The position numbers and the translations under genes were made by a program. From Peribacillus loiseleuriae (GTDB lineage: Bacteria > Bacillota > Bacilli > Bacillales > DSM-1321), in the NCBI RefSeq assembly GCF_001183985.1, contig NZ_LFZW01000001.1, positions 462,206 to 526,205 of the forward strand: a DNA stretch of 64,000 nucleotides, in the 5' to 3' direction. The notes beneath the pieces were generated by a model, which was not told the DNA's origin, ran no database searches, and saw only the letters and a program-made list of their open reading frames with translations. This document shows, piece by piece, positions 27,230 to 36,788 of the stretch. How positions within the stretch are numbered: position 1 is the stretch's first letter; each line of letters begins with the position of its first letter.

Positions 27230-28597
27230 TTGAAAGTTGTGAAATTTGGTGGTTCTTCACTTGCATCGGGTGAACAATTAAAAAAGGTATTTGATATCGT
27301 TATTTCGGACTCGGAACGGAAAATTGTCGTTGTATCGGCTCCAGGGAAACGAAATTTTGAAGATATAAAAGTAACGGATTTATTAATTGCTTGTGCAGAG
27401 GCCCGGCTTGCTGGTGATGATGCCATGGATTTATTAGAGATGGTCATGGGTCGATATGCTGAAATAGCTAAAGAATTAGAGCTGGAAGAAGCGGTGATTG
27501 CGGAAATTCGTGATCACTTCATCAGCCTACTTCATGGTAATCAAAACAAGCCAACAAGATTTATCGACGCACTTAAAGCCAGTGGAGAAGATAATAACGC
27601 GAAGCTGGTTGCCGCTTATTTTCGTAAACAGGGCATTGATGCACACTATATTAATCCACAATCAGCAGGGCTCATCGTCACGGATGAAGCAGGCTATACG
27701 CAAGTTCTCCCAGAATCGTATGATCAGCTCTCAAAGCTTCGTGATCAATCAGGAATTCTTGTTTTTCCAGGCTTCTTTGGCTATAACGAAGCTGGCGAAG
27801 TTGTAACTTTTTCGAGAAGTGGTTCAGATATTACGGGTTCGATTCTCGCAAACGGAACGAACGCAGATTTGTATGAGAATTTCACGGATGTTGATGCTGT
27901 TTATTCAGTCAATCCTTCTGTTGTTGAAAATCCGAAGCCAATCAAGGAACTTACATATCGTGAAATGCGCGAGTTATCTTACGCAGGATTCTCCGTTTTC
28001 CATGATGAAGCGCTCTTTCCGGCTTTTCGTGCAGGAATTCCCGTGCAAATAAAAAATACAAATAATCCATCTGCACCGGGGACAAAAGTTGTCAATGCTC
28101 GTGAAAACGAGAATGGCCCCGTTGTTGGGATTGCTAGTGACAAAGGATTCTGTAGTATATATGTAAGAAAATACTTAATGAACCGTGAAATTGGGTTTGG
28201 ACGCAAATTGTTACAAATTTTAGAAGATAATGATGTTTCGTATGAACATATTCCATCTGGGATTGATGATACGACGATTATTTTAAGAGAGTATCGATTG
28301 AACAAAGAAATCGAGACTCATATCGTAGAGCGAATCATGAATGAACTACAGGCGGATGAAGTAAAGGTGGAGCATGATCTCGCTTTACTTATGGTTGTTG
28401 GTGAAGGAATGAAGCATAATGTAGGTACGACAGCACGGGCTTCGAAGGCTCTTGCTAATGCAAAAGTAAACATCGAGATGATTAACCAAGGTTCTTCAGA
28501 AGTAAGCATGATGTTTGGAATCAAAGCACGAGATGAAGAAAAAGCCGTACGTGCGTTATATCAGGAGTTTTTCTCAAATGTAGTGGTGAATGTATAA
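27230..28597 (+). CDS. yclM: Aspartate kinase (monofunctional, YclM/ThrD type)
   Basis: A 455-residue aspartokinase: N-terminal KVVKFGGSSLASG (ATP/aspartate site), VVVSAPGKRNFEDIKVTD, catalytic FSRSGSDITG, and a C-terminal pair of ACT domains (KGFCSIYVRKYLMN, VGEGMKHNVGTTARASKAL). It makes aspartyl-phosphate for threonine, methionine and lysine synthesis. Length and pattern match Bacillus YclM (class III). The start is TTG 27230, nine bases after AGGGG; the TTG at 27221 is adjacent to that ribosome site. No lysine riboswitch is visible in the short leader. Confidence 0.94.
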   Translation: MKVVKFGGSSLASGEQLKKVFDIVISDSERKIVVVSAPGKRNFEDIKVTDLLIACAEARLAGDDAMDLLEMVMGRYAEIAKELELEEAVIAEIRDHFISLLHGNQNKPTRFIDALKASGEDNNAKLVAAYFRKQGIDAHYINPQSAGLIVTDEAGYTQVLPESYDQLSKLRDQSGILVFPGFFGYNEAGEVVTFSRSGSDITGSILANGTNADLYENFTDVDAVYSVNPSVVENPKPIKELTYREMRELSYAGFSVFHDEALFPAFRAGIPVQIKNTNNPSAPGTKVVNARENENGPVVGIASDKGFCSIYVRKYLMNREIGFGRKLLQILEDNDVSYEHIPSGIDDTTIILREYRLNKEIETHIVERIMNELQADEVKVEHDLALLMVVGEGMKHNVGTTARASKALANAKVNIEMINQGSSEVSMMFGIKARDEEKAVRALYQEFFSNVVVNV

Positions 28598-28604
28598 CAA
28601 GACG

Positions 28605-28634
28605 GGCAGACACAGTTGATGTGTTTGCCTTTTT
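28605..28634 (+). terminator. Terminator after aspartokinase
   Basis: GGCAGACACA pairs with TGTGTTTGCC (one G-T pair) around GTTGA, then TTTTT. Confidence 0.88.
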
Positions 28635-28701
28635 ACTTTTGGAACCCCTTTTTATGAAATGATTTTCTTGTCATGAAAAAAAGTAAACTTTGGAAGGGGA
28701 G

Positions 28702-29912
28702 ATGAGGGATAGGAGCTTGGTTAACGAATCTTAGAATAGTTATGTTTCTATTAATCAGTCTAATTTATTTTATGAGTACTCCTTCAAATAATAGTGGTGT
28801 ACAAATCTTTAGCGGAATCGCTACTCTATTATTTATTGTTAATCATATATCAATTTTATTTTGACCCAGGAAAGTGGTGTCTTATAGCTATTAATATTGA
28901 CGGGCTGCTTAGCTTTCTGTTTGCATTTGTTTTTTCAGGTACGACTCTATATTTAATACTTGTTGGCGTTACGGCTATTACATTATTTATTGTAGAAGCA
29001 AGAAAAAAATACTGGGAGTCCATGTAGTTGTCTTCTTATTAATCTGGAGCTTTGCGTTATTTTTCGCGTATATACACACCGGACAAATTCTTTTTTTTGA
29101 AAATGTAGCTGATTTTTCCTTTGTTGTATTTGGAGCAGTTGTTGGGAATTTAATTCACAGGCTGTTTAATGCAAGAGAAACGGTCAGTAAACAGTCTGAA
29201 CAATTAAATGAGTCCCATATAGAACTATCCCATGCTCATCAACAGTTGACTCAATATTCACTGTAACTTGAGCAATTAACATTGATTCGTGAGCGGAACA
29301 GGATTGCACGGGAAATTCATGATACGGCGGAGCATAGGATGACTGCTTTACTTATCCAATTAGAGCTTGTAAAAGAACTTATGAATCGTGATGAAAAGAA
29401 ATTAACAGAAATAGTAGGAGTTTGTGATAACTTGGTTCGGAGTGCTTTAGAAGAGAATCGTTTTTCGGTAAAAACACTTGAAAATGATACGACTGAATCG
29501 ACATCTTTTATTCAATCAGTCCGCATCATACAAATCAGGTTACTGCCGATTGTAAGTATAATATGTTCATAGTTGATGAGGCCAAAGATTAATTCCTTTA
29601 GCAGGCTGAATATGTTTAGGATTGGAATAGCAAAATGCTGATATGAAAGTTCATTGATCCCGATAGTAGAAGTAAAAACAGTTGGAAAGACCGCGACCAT
29701 TAGTATTCATTTGCAAGAATCATAATAAACCGATTCCAACGCCCATTTTAGGTTCACTGCTTGAAACGTATGGAAGAACGATAACAACGGGTGAACATGA
29801 AGGGCTTGGAACCAAATTGATTCATGATGTTATTAAGGAACATCATGGCTCCCTGGATTTTGTATATAAAGAAGAGCTTACGGTGAAAATTAAAATCCCG
29901 GCAATCCGTTAA
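28702..29912 (+). pseudogene. Broken membrane sensor histidine kinase (HisKA_3 type)
   Basis: Several frames together give a membrane part (NLRIVMFLLISLIYFMS, LLSFLFAFVFSGTTLYL, LIWSFALFFAYIHTGQ), a coiled linker (SKQSEQLNESHIELSHAHQQ), the HisKA_3 phosphoacceptor region RERNRIAREIHDTAEHRMTA, and a C-terminal ATPase end (GLGTKLIHDVIKEHHG). Stops and frameshifts occur near 28862, 29025, 29265 and 29570, and the middle of the ATPase domain is lost. No response regulator gene follows. Confidence 0.75.
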
Positions 29913-29930
29913 GTATATTTTGTAGTTCAA

Positions 29931-29964
29931 AAAAGGGTAAGCGCGTGTTCGCGTTTACCCTTTT
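29931..29964. terminator. Bidirectional terminator between converging genes
   Basis: AAAAGGGTAAGCGC pairs with GCGTTTACCCTTTT over fourteen positions around GTGTTC. It lies between the decayed kinase (plus) and the nitroreductase (minus). Confidence 0.88.
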
Positions 29965-29968
29965 AAAA

Positions 29969-30526
29969 CTATAAAATAGTGAAAATTTCTTCAATTGATT
30001 TACGCTCTCGCGGATTTGGAATCATGTCCGGATAGCCAACATGAATGCTACCAACAATTTTTTCACCTAGTTGCACGCCACAAGCCTCACGGAATTGCTT
30101 AGCAAAAATCGTGGCATAAGTCGCCCAAAAAGTTCCTAGGCCTTGTTCCCATGCTAATAATGTGAAATTATGAATCACACAACTTATGGCTGCAAAGTCT
30201 TCTTCACGAGTAACAGGGTTAGGATCTTCCTTCATAACAGCAAGAAGAATAGAGGGAGGGGTACTGATTTTATTAAACTCACGTTGACCCGCAGCTTCTT
30301 TTTTCGCAGGATCTTTTTCCTTTGCCATGGCTGCTGCCCGAGCTGCTTCAGCTAAAGAGATTAGGCTGTCGCCTTGAACAAAGATGAAGCGCCATGGCTG
30401 CGTCATTTTGTGGTTCGGTGCCCAAACAGCCGTCTCTAGCAAATCTTGAATCAATTCAACAGAAACCGGTGTATCCTTATAGCGTTTCACTGTACGTCTC
30501 TCTTTAATAATGGTAGATAAGCTCAT
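29969..30526 (-). CDS. Nitroreductase-family FMN oxidoreductase
   Basis: A 185-residue nitroreductase-fold protein: IIKERRTVKRYKD at the N-terminus (FMN phosphate binding), TAVWAPNHKMTQPWRFIFV, WEQGLGTFWATYA, and IVGSIHVGYPD near the C-terminus. It resembles the YdjA-like single-domain group, which uses NAD(P)H to reduce quinones, nitro compounds or enones; the physiological substrate is unknown. Monocistronic, ended by the bidirectional hairpin. Confidence 0.85.
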   Translation of the reverse strand: MSLSTIIKERRTVKRYKDTPVSVELIQDLLETAVWAPNHKMTQPWRFIFVQGDSLISLAEAARAAAMAKEKDPAKKEAAGQREFNKISTPPSILLAVMKEDPNPVTREEDFAAISCVIHNFTLLAWEQGLGTFWATYATIFAKQFREACGVQLGEKIVGSIHVGYPDMIPNPRERKSIEEIFTIL

Positions 30527-31139
30527 TTTTAATAGGCTCCTTCATCTAAACATGATTGAAAATCTGTGCATCCGCCTTACATAGTACGTCTTTTTATATG
30601 GGATATGTATATTACCTGTAGTATATAAATAATTCGATAAATATTCAAAAGAAAACGCTGATCCCATATGTGCTTAAAAGTAGGGGGTAAAAACATCTGG
30701 AATAAAGAGGGGGCAATATTCTAGTTATTTTTAAGTAATTAGCATGAAAACACATATGGGAATTAGCAACTCATCTATAGTGGCTACCAATAAGTAGACT
30801 CACCATTTAAGCAATCTATTATGCTAAGAGCATAATTTTTCGAGATTCAGAAGTCGATAATGATATTGAAAATCATTATCAATTAAATTCTCTCTTATTT
30901 TATTAAATAAGTCAAGGGGGCTATTGAAATTTTATTCGATTTTTTAAAATTAAGAGAAGGATAATGAAGTCTAATTCAGACTATTTAAAAATATACAAAA
31001 TAACTGTATGATTAAAGAATCTATCTTTCGTTTTACTAAATAGTTTATTAACTATAGGCTTGCTTGTATGATGCGAATCAGGTCAGTATTTTCCATAGTT
31101 CGGGTTTACTTCGACATAGAAATTTTAGGAAAGGACATC
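30527..31139. other. Regulatory gap upstream of the ABC exporter pair
   Basis: This 613-base gap contains a ten-base inverted pair, CCCATATGTG (30663-30672) and CACATATGGG (30751-30760), and a near-consensus Fur box at 30861-30881. No gene is supported. The exporter start is about 260 bases beyond the Fur box, so the transcript would have a long leader. Confidence 0.6.
30861..30881. promoter_or_regulatory. Fur box
   Basis: The 21-base sequence starts TGATATTGAA and ends ATCATTATCA. It agrees with the 21-base Bacillus Fur consensus (two overlapping 7-1-7 motifs) at 19 positions; the inner 7-1-7 TGAAAATCATTATCA is near-perfect. It predicts iron-dependent repression of the downstream ABC pair. 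Confidence 0.75.
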
Positions 31140-32900
31140 ATGGTGAAATGTATGAAGATTTTTTCGTATTTAAAGCCTTATCGAATGATGGTGGCACTTG
31201 CTCTTTTCCTTATGCTAGCTGAATTAGGTGTGGAGTTGTTGCAACCGCTGTTAATGGCAAAAATTATTGATGATGGCATTATGCAGGAGAATCTTGCAGT
31301 TGTCATAAAATGGGGAAGTGTGATGGTAGGGATTTCTTTTCTCTCCTTTATTGGTGGAATCATTAACTCATTTGCTGCGTCACATGTGAGCCAAGGCTTT
31401 GGCTATGACATTCGAAGTCATTTGTTTAAGAAGGTTCAAGCGTTTTCGTTCACTAACTTAACGAAATATCCAACATCTTCATTGATTACGAGGATGACGA
31501 ATGATGTTACAGTGCTGCAGAACACCGTGTTTATGGCGATGAGAATCATGCTCCGTGCACCGTTGCTTGTCATTCTTGGTACAGTGATGGCTCTGTTTAT
31601 TAACTTGAAATTGGCGTTAGTCCTTTTGATCTCTATTCCTGTGCTTGTTGTTTTTCTTGCCTGGGTAATGAAACGGGCATCAGTTATGTTTCGAGTCGTC
31701 CAAGAAAAGCTAGATAACGTAAATGGAGTCATGCAGGAGAATTTAACGGGAATGCGCCTCATTAAAGCTTTCTTGCGCAAAGATCATGAAGCAAGTCGAT
31801 TTAATGAGGCAAGTGATGCATTAAAAAAGGAAACAGCGTCATCGCTTCGATTAATCGAAACATCAACACCGATTCTGCTGTTCGTCATGAATGTGGGTAT
31901 TATCATGATTCTATGGCTTGGTCAAAAGAATATTGCTACTGGTCATGTTCAAGTTGGAGAAGTGGTCGCCATTGTCAACTATGCGACTAGAATCACAGCT
32001 TCGTTATCTGTATTGTCCTGGCTGATTATGTCGATTTCTCGTGCCCAAGCATCCGCAGGTCGAATTAACGATGTATTTGACACAGAAGTTGATTTAGTTG
32101 ACACAAAAGAAGAAAGCAGAGGAAATGAGATTCATAGCGGGGAAATTTCATTCAAGGATGTTTCATTTCGATATCCAACAGCAAAAACGCATGCTTTACG
32201 GAATATTACCTTTACGGCTAAAGCAGGTGAAACCATTGCAATTATGGGGGCAACTGGATCAGGAAAAACATCGTTATTTCAATTGATTCCGCGGCTATTT
32301 GATGTCGACCAAGGTCAAATTACAATTGACGGTAAGGATATTACAACCGTGAAGCTAGATATATTGCGGAAAAATATTGGCTTCGTCCCACAGGAGGCAT
32401 TGCTCTTTTCAGGATCGATTCAAGATAATATCGCATGGGGGAAAAACGATGCGAGTATGGAGGAAATCATTGCGGCATCCAAAGATGCGCAAATTTATGA
32501 AACGGTTTCTGCGCTTACGAATCAATATGACACGCCACTTGGTCAGAAAGGGGTCAATCTTTCCGGAGGGCAAAAGCAACGTTTATCGATTGCTCGCGCG
32601 CTAGTTAGAAAGCCGAAAATTCTGCTCCTGGATGATAGTACAAGTGCGTTGGATTTAAAAACAGAAGCTAAGCTTTTACATGCGTTAAAAACGTATACAT
32701 GTACGACGTTGATTATTACGCAAAAGGTGAGTACCGCTAAAGAAGCAAATCAAATTTTGCTGTTTGATGAAGGAGAATTGATTGCAAAAGGCTCACACAA
32801 ACAGCTTGTGGCTAGCCATTCACTATATCAGCAGATCGTACAGTCCCAATTGGGAAAGGAGGGACTGACCGTTGAAAAGAGTACCTCCCACTTATCATAA
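31140..32900 (+). CDS. ABC exporter half-transporter with degenerate nucleotide site (YfiB-like)
   Basis: A 586-residue half-transporter: six helices and then an ATPase domain with Walker A GATGSGKTS and signature LSGGQKQRLSIARA. Walker B reads LLLDDSTSALD, so the catalytic Glu is Asp, and the switch His is Gln (ITQKVST). This is the usual mark of the degenerate site in heterodimeric exporters (BmrC, TM287). It starts at ATG 31140 or GTG 31143 behind AAAGGA. It overlaps its partner gene by 29 bases and is probably Fur-controlled. Confidence 0.88.
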   Translation: MVKCMKIFSYLKPYRMMVALALFLMLAELGVELLQPLLMAKIIDDGIMQENLAVVIKWGSVMVGISFLSFIGGIINSFAASHVSQGFGYDIRSHLFKKVQAFSFTNLTKYPTSSLITRMTNDVTVLQNTVFMAMRIMLRAPLLVILGTVMALFINLKLALVLLISIPVLVVFLAWVMKRASVMFRVVQEKLDNVNGVMQENLTGMRLIKAFLRKDHEASRFNEASDALKKETASSLRLIETSTPILLFVMNVGIIMILWLGQKNIATGHVQVGEVVAIVNYATRITASLSVLSWLIMSISRAQASAGRINDVFDTEVDLVDTKEESRGNEIHSGEISFKDVSFRYPTAKTHALRNITFTAKAGETIAIMGATGSGKTSLFQLIPRLFDVDQGQITIDGKDITTVKLDILRKNIGFVPQEALLFSGSIQDNIAWGKNDASMEEIIAASKDAQIYETVSALTNQYDTPLGQKGVNLSGGQKQRLSIARALVRKPKILLLDDSTSALDLKTEAKLLHALKTYTCTTLIITQKVSTAKEANQILLFDEGELIAKGSHKQLVASHSLYQQIVQSQLGKEGLTVEKSTSHLS

Positions 32901-34665
32901 TGATCAGAAATCAAAAGTAAAACTGAAAAATTGGCTGGGTACCGTTAAACGAATTTGGAGCTATCTGGAAACGAATAAAACGATGCTGTTTCTCGTGTTA
33001 TTCATGGTCGTGGTTAGCTCAGGGTTGGGGCTACTTGGTCCGTATTTAGTAGGAGTATCCGTTGACGAATTCATTGTAATGAAAAAGTCTAATGGATTAA
33101 CGATGATGCTGATAGGCTTATTTATCATCTACGTGTTTTACTCACTATCGACATGGCTACAAAACTACTGGATGATCGGCATCGCTCAAGATTCAGTTTA
33201 TCAGATGAGAAAACAGCTTTTCTGGCACTTGCATAAACTGCCAATTCCATTTTTCGATCGCCGCAAGCATGGTGAACTAATGAGTCGAGTAACAAATGAT
33301 ATAGAAAATGTCAGTTCGACATTGAATAGCTCGGTCATTCAGATTTTCTCAAGTGTACTTACGTTACTTGGGACGATAGCTGTCATGCTATGGCTCAGTC
33401 CTTTATTAACATTGTTAACGCTCATCATCGTTCCCATCATGTTTTACGGAATGAGATGGATTACAGGACGGACAGGGAAACTATTTAAAGAACAACAGCG
33501 AAATCTGGGCTCCTTAAATGGATTTATTGAGGAAACGATTTCTGGACAACGAATCGTGAAAACTTTTTCTCAGGAAGATAAAGTGATTGAGGATTTTATT
33601 GAACGCAGTAAAAAACTGAAGCAATCAGGTTTTCTGGCTCAAGCCTATTCAGGGTTTATTCCGAAACTAATGAATATGCTCAATAACCTCAGCTTTGCGA
33701 TTGTTGCCGGAGTTGGCGGGTATTTGGCGTTAAAAGGTCAAATTTCTATTGGGACCATCGTGATTTTTACCGAGTATTCTAGGCAATTTACCCGTCCATT
33801 AAATGATTTAGCTAACCAATTCAATACGTTGTTATCTGCTGTCGCAGGAGCTGAACGCGTATTTGAAATTCTAGATGAAGAGATCGAAGAAAGGGACGAG
33901 AATGATGCAGAAGAGCTGGACGATGTAGAAGGTCATGTTACCTTTCAGTCTGTTTCTTTTTCCTATGACAATTCAAGGGATACTGTACGTAATGTAAGTT
34001 TCGGTGCATCTTCGGGCGAAACGATTGCATTTGTAGGTCCGACTGGAGCAGGGAAAACGACCCTTATTAATTTACTGTCGCGTTTTTATGATCCAGATAG
34101 TGGCAGCATCCTTGTTGACGGTCATGATATTCGGCATGTAAAACGGTCGAGTCTACGCCGGCATATGGGCTTTGTTTTGCAAGATTCGTTCTTGTTCCAA
34201 GGAACGATCATAGAAAATATCCGCTATGGTAGACTGGACGCAACCGACGAGGAAGTGATGAGCGCAGCTAAACAGGCGAATGCTCATTCGTTTATCATGA
34301 AGCTCCCGAATCAGTATGACACACAGCTTTTGCAAGACGGAAGCGGAATTAGTCAGGGACAAAGGCAGCTCCTTTCGATTGCCCGAGCCATCTTGGCTGA
34401 TCCCATTATTCTGATTTTAGATGAAGCGACCAGCAGTATTGATACGATCACTGAATTGAAAATCCAAGAAGCTTTGCAACGATTAATGAAGGGAAGAACT
34501 AGTTTCGTCATTGCACATCGATTGAATACGATTCAGCAAGCAGACCAAATTTTTGTTCTTCAAGATGGTGAAATTATTGAAAAAGGTTCACATAGCTCAT
34601 TGCTTCAGGAAAAAGGATTTTACTATGGACTCTATAACCGACAACTGGAAGACACGGCAAATTAA
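32872..34665 (+). CDS. ABC exporter half-transporter with canonical site (YfiC-like)
   Basis: A 597-residue partner: an N-terminal cytoplasmic extension, six helices, Walker A GPTGAGKTT, signature ISQGQRQLLSIARA (noncanonical Ser-Gln-Gly for SGG), Walker B LILDEATSSID and switch His in IAHRLNT. The catalytic Glu and His are present, so this subunit supplies the active residues of the heterodimer. The start is TTG 32872 after AAAGGAGGG, inside the end of the first gene. Substrate unknown; drug, lipid or metal-chelator export are possible. Confidence 0.88.
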   Translation: MKRVPPTYHNDQKSKVKLKNWLGTVKRIWSYLETNKTMLFLVLFMVVVSSGLGLLGPYLVGVSVDEFIVMKKSNGLTMMLIGLFIIYVFYSLSTWLQNYWMIGIAQDSVYQMRKQLFWHLHKLPIPFFDRRKHGELMSRVTNDIENVSSTLNSSVIQIFSSVLTLLGTIAVMLWLSPLLTLLTLIIVPIMFYGMRWITGRTGKLFKEQQRNLGSLNGFIEETISGQRIVKTFSQEDKVIEDFIERSKKLKQSGFLAQAYSGFIPKLMNMLNNLSFAIVAGVGGYLALKGQISIGTIVIFTEYSRQFTRPLNDLANQFNTLLSAVAGAERVFEILDEEIEERDENDAEELDDVEGHVTFQSVSFSYDNSRDTVRNVSFGASSGETIAFVGPTGAGKTTLINLLSRFYDPDSGSILVDGHDIRHVKRSSLRRHMGFVLQDSFLFQGTIIENIRYGRLDATDEEVMSAAKQANAHSFIMKLPNQYDTQLLQDGSGISQGQRQLLSIARAILADPIILILDEATSSIDTITELKIQEALQRLMKGRTSFVIAHRLNTIQQADQIFVLQDGEIIEKGSHSSLLQEKGFYYGLYNRQLEDTAN

Positions 34666-34669
34666 TTTG

Positions 34670-34716
34670 AAAAGATGACTCAAATGGGAGGGTTCCCTAG
34701 TTGAGTCATCTTTTTT
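34670..34716 (+). terminator. Terminator after the ABC pair
   Basis: AAAAGATGACTCA and TGAGTCATCTTTT pair over thirteen bases with an inner GGGA/TCCC; the T tract follows. Confidence 0.88.
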
Positions 34717-34933
34717 ATACGTATTCCATGCGTCAAGCCCAAATATAAAACATTCATGTTAGGAAAATGAACCGTTTACTCAAGGGGGATGTGGGTATTG
34801 AGGTATAACAGCCATCAGTTGGATGAAAGGATGTCCACGAGAAAATCTAGTTTAGAATACACAATCGTATTTATGGTTCTTATTTTTCAGGGAATAGTAA
34901 GAAAGAGTGCGAAAAAGGAAGGAGAGAATTTAA

Positions 34934-36301
34934 ATGAAACAATATGATGTAGTGATTATTGGATTCGGTAAAGGTGGGAAAACACTGGCTTCCTTCCTTG
35001 GTAAGAAAGGCTGGAATATAGCAGTTGTTGAAAAATCGAAAAAAATGTATGGAGGGACATGCATTAATGTAGCTTGTATCCCGACTAAATATCTTATTCA
35101 TGAAGCAAAGAAATTACAATTTCGACAAAATCAAGAGTGGGAGGAAAAAGCAAAGACGTATGCTTCTGTGATGGCAACTAAAAAGGAATTTATCGATAAA
35201 TTGCGTCTTGGTAACTATAAAAAAGTGAATCAACCTAATGTGGCAGAAGTGATTGATGGGTTTGCTTCATTTGTTGATGAACACACTCTTTCTGTTGAAC
35301 AAGAAAATGGCGTTATTCAAATAAATGCGGAAACGATTATTATTAATACAGGGGCGACGCCAGTTCTTCCAGATATAATTGGAATAGACAATAATCCGGT
35401 TGTATATACGAGCGAGACACTCCTTAATGAAGAAAGATTGCCGAAAACTTTATCCATTATTGGCGGTGGATATATCAGCTTGGAATTTGCTTCAATGTAT
35501 GCAGATTTCGGATCCAAAGTCCGTATTTTTGATCGCGGGGACACTTTCCTGCCAAAAGAAGATGGAGATGTGGCTAAAGCTGTTCGAGAGACATTGGAAA
35601 AGAAAGGGATAGAAATCCATCTGCAAGCACGAAGTAAAAAAATAGAAGGAGATCAGTTGGTTATCGAGTTTACGAATGAAGGGGCTGAAAAAAATTTTCA
35701 ATCTGACGCTATATTACTGGCAACAGGTCGAAAACCAAACACCGATGGTTTACAGTTGGAAAAAGCAGGCGTTAAAACGGGTAAACGAAAAGAGGTTGTT
35801 GTTGATTCTCAACTGCGAACATCTACACCACATATCTTTGCGATTGGTGATGTGAAGGGGGGACCGCAATTTACGTATGTTTCCTTAGATGATTACCGAA
35901 TCGTAGCAGACCAATTAACTGGGGGGAAAGAATATAATCAAGAAAAAAGAGGGTATCTACCTTATTCGGTATTTATTGACCCGCCCCTATCCCGAATTGG
36001 TTTGACTGAAAAAGAAGCGATAGACAAAAATGTGAACTTCGATCTGTTTACTTTGGCAGCGGCTGATATTCCAAGGGCGAAATTAGTAGGTGAAACTGAA
36101 GGGATGTTACAAGTAATTGTTGAGAAAGGTTCAGATGAAATTCTGGGTGCAGCTCTTTTTTGTGCCGAATCGTATGAAATCATTAACTTAATTAAATACA
36201 ATATGGATACGGGAGACACCTATCATACATTGAAAAATCAAATTTATACACATCCATCGATGACCGAAAGCCTTAATTACTTGTTTGATGAACTGGTATA
36301 G
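34934..36301 (+). CDS. Pyridine nucleotide-disulfide oxidoreductase, RclA-like
   Basis: A 455-residue flavoprotein: FAD-binding VVIIGFGKGGKTLA, redox-active disulfide Cys43-Cys48 (GGTCINVACIPTK), NAD(P)-binding SIIGGGYISLEFASM, the second FAD motif HIFAIGDVKGGPQFTYVSL, and a dimerisation domain ending IYTHPSMTESLNYL with the catalytic His. The pattern is that of RclA/hypothiocyanous acid reductase-type group I enzymes rather than lipoamide dehydrogenase or MerA, which has extra Cys. A role in defence against reactive chlorine or thiocyanate oxidants is an inference. Confidence 0.85.
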   Translation: MKQYDVVIIGFGKGGKTLASFLGKKGWNIAVVEKSKKMYGGTCINVACIPTKYLIHEAKKLQFRQNQEWEEKAKTYASVMATKKEFIDKLRLGNYKKVNQPNVAEVIDGFASFVDEHTLSVEQENGVIQINAETIIINTGATPVLPDIIGIDNNPVVYTSETLLNEERLPKTLSIIGGGYISLEFASMYADFGSKVRIFDRGDTFLPKEDGDVAKAVRETLEKKGIEIHLQARSKKIEGDQLVIEFTNEGAEKNFQSDAILLATGRKPNTDGLQLEKAGVKTGKRKEVVVDSQLRTSTPHIFAIGDVKGGPQFTYVSLDDYRIVADQLTGGKEYNQEKRGYLPYSVFIDPPLSRIGLTEKEAIDKNVNFDLFTLAAADIPRAKLVGETEGMLQVIVEKGSDEILGAALFCAESYEIINLIKYNMDTGDTYHTLKNQIYTHPSMTESLNYLFDELV

Positions 36302-36673
36302 TCAATTTAGAATATAAAAGGATCATATACAATTCGCAAATGTAGATATAGTATAAGGCTGGTTCTACGAAAAGATCCTATGAAACCATTGAATCGTAAG
36401 ACAGTTTATTCATTGTGAAAAGTAGATGTAAGCTATGATTAGCATCTTTATAACAAAGTCCGATAATTTATATTAAAGTTTGATAAAAACGATATGTTGA
36501 TTCATGAATAATAGCAAGCTGTTTTTTTATTACCAATTCATATGCAATATTAATAGACAAAAAATCTTTGAGGACGGGGGAGGGGAAAATCAGAAGGTAG
36601 GAAAGTTTAATACGCATAAAGTAAGAGAACTTGGCATACAGGACGGTGAAATATATAAATAAAGAAAAAAATA

Positions 36674-36704
36674 GAGTTGGTTCAAAAAAATATTGACCCG
36701 ACTC
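36674..36704 (-). terminator. Terminator of the cop operon
   Basis: On the minus strand GAGTCGGGTCAA pairs with TTGAACCAACTC (one mismatch, one G-T pair) and is followed by TATTTTTTT. Confidence 0.75.
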
Positions 36705-36745
36705 AATTTCCTTTCCTTTTATCGCAGATTAGCGGGCAGTTAAAT

Positions 36746-36783
36746 CCCCCACTTCAAATTTTCCATAGAAAACTAAGTGGAGG
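36746..36783. repeat. Hairpin just beyond the copA stop
   Basis: CCACTTCAAATTTTC pairs with GAAAACTAAGTGG (bulges) around CATA. It lies within 10-40 bases of the end of copA and has no T tract. Confidence 0.45.
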
Positions 36784-36788
36784 GTAGT

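Larger units (their letters stand above)
36302..36788. other. Gap between the flavoprotein gene and copA
   Basis: These 487 bases hold the minus-strand terminator at 36674-36704 and another hairpin at 36746-36783 close to the copA stop. I see no gene and no clear terminator for the plus-strand flavoprotein gene. Confidence 0.5.
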
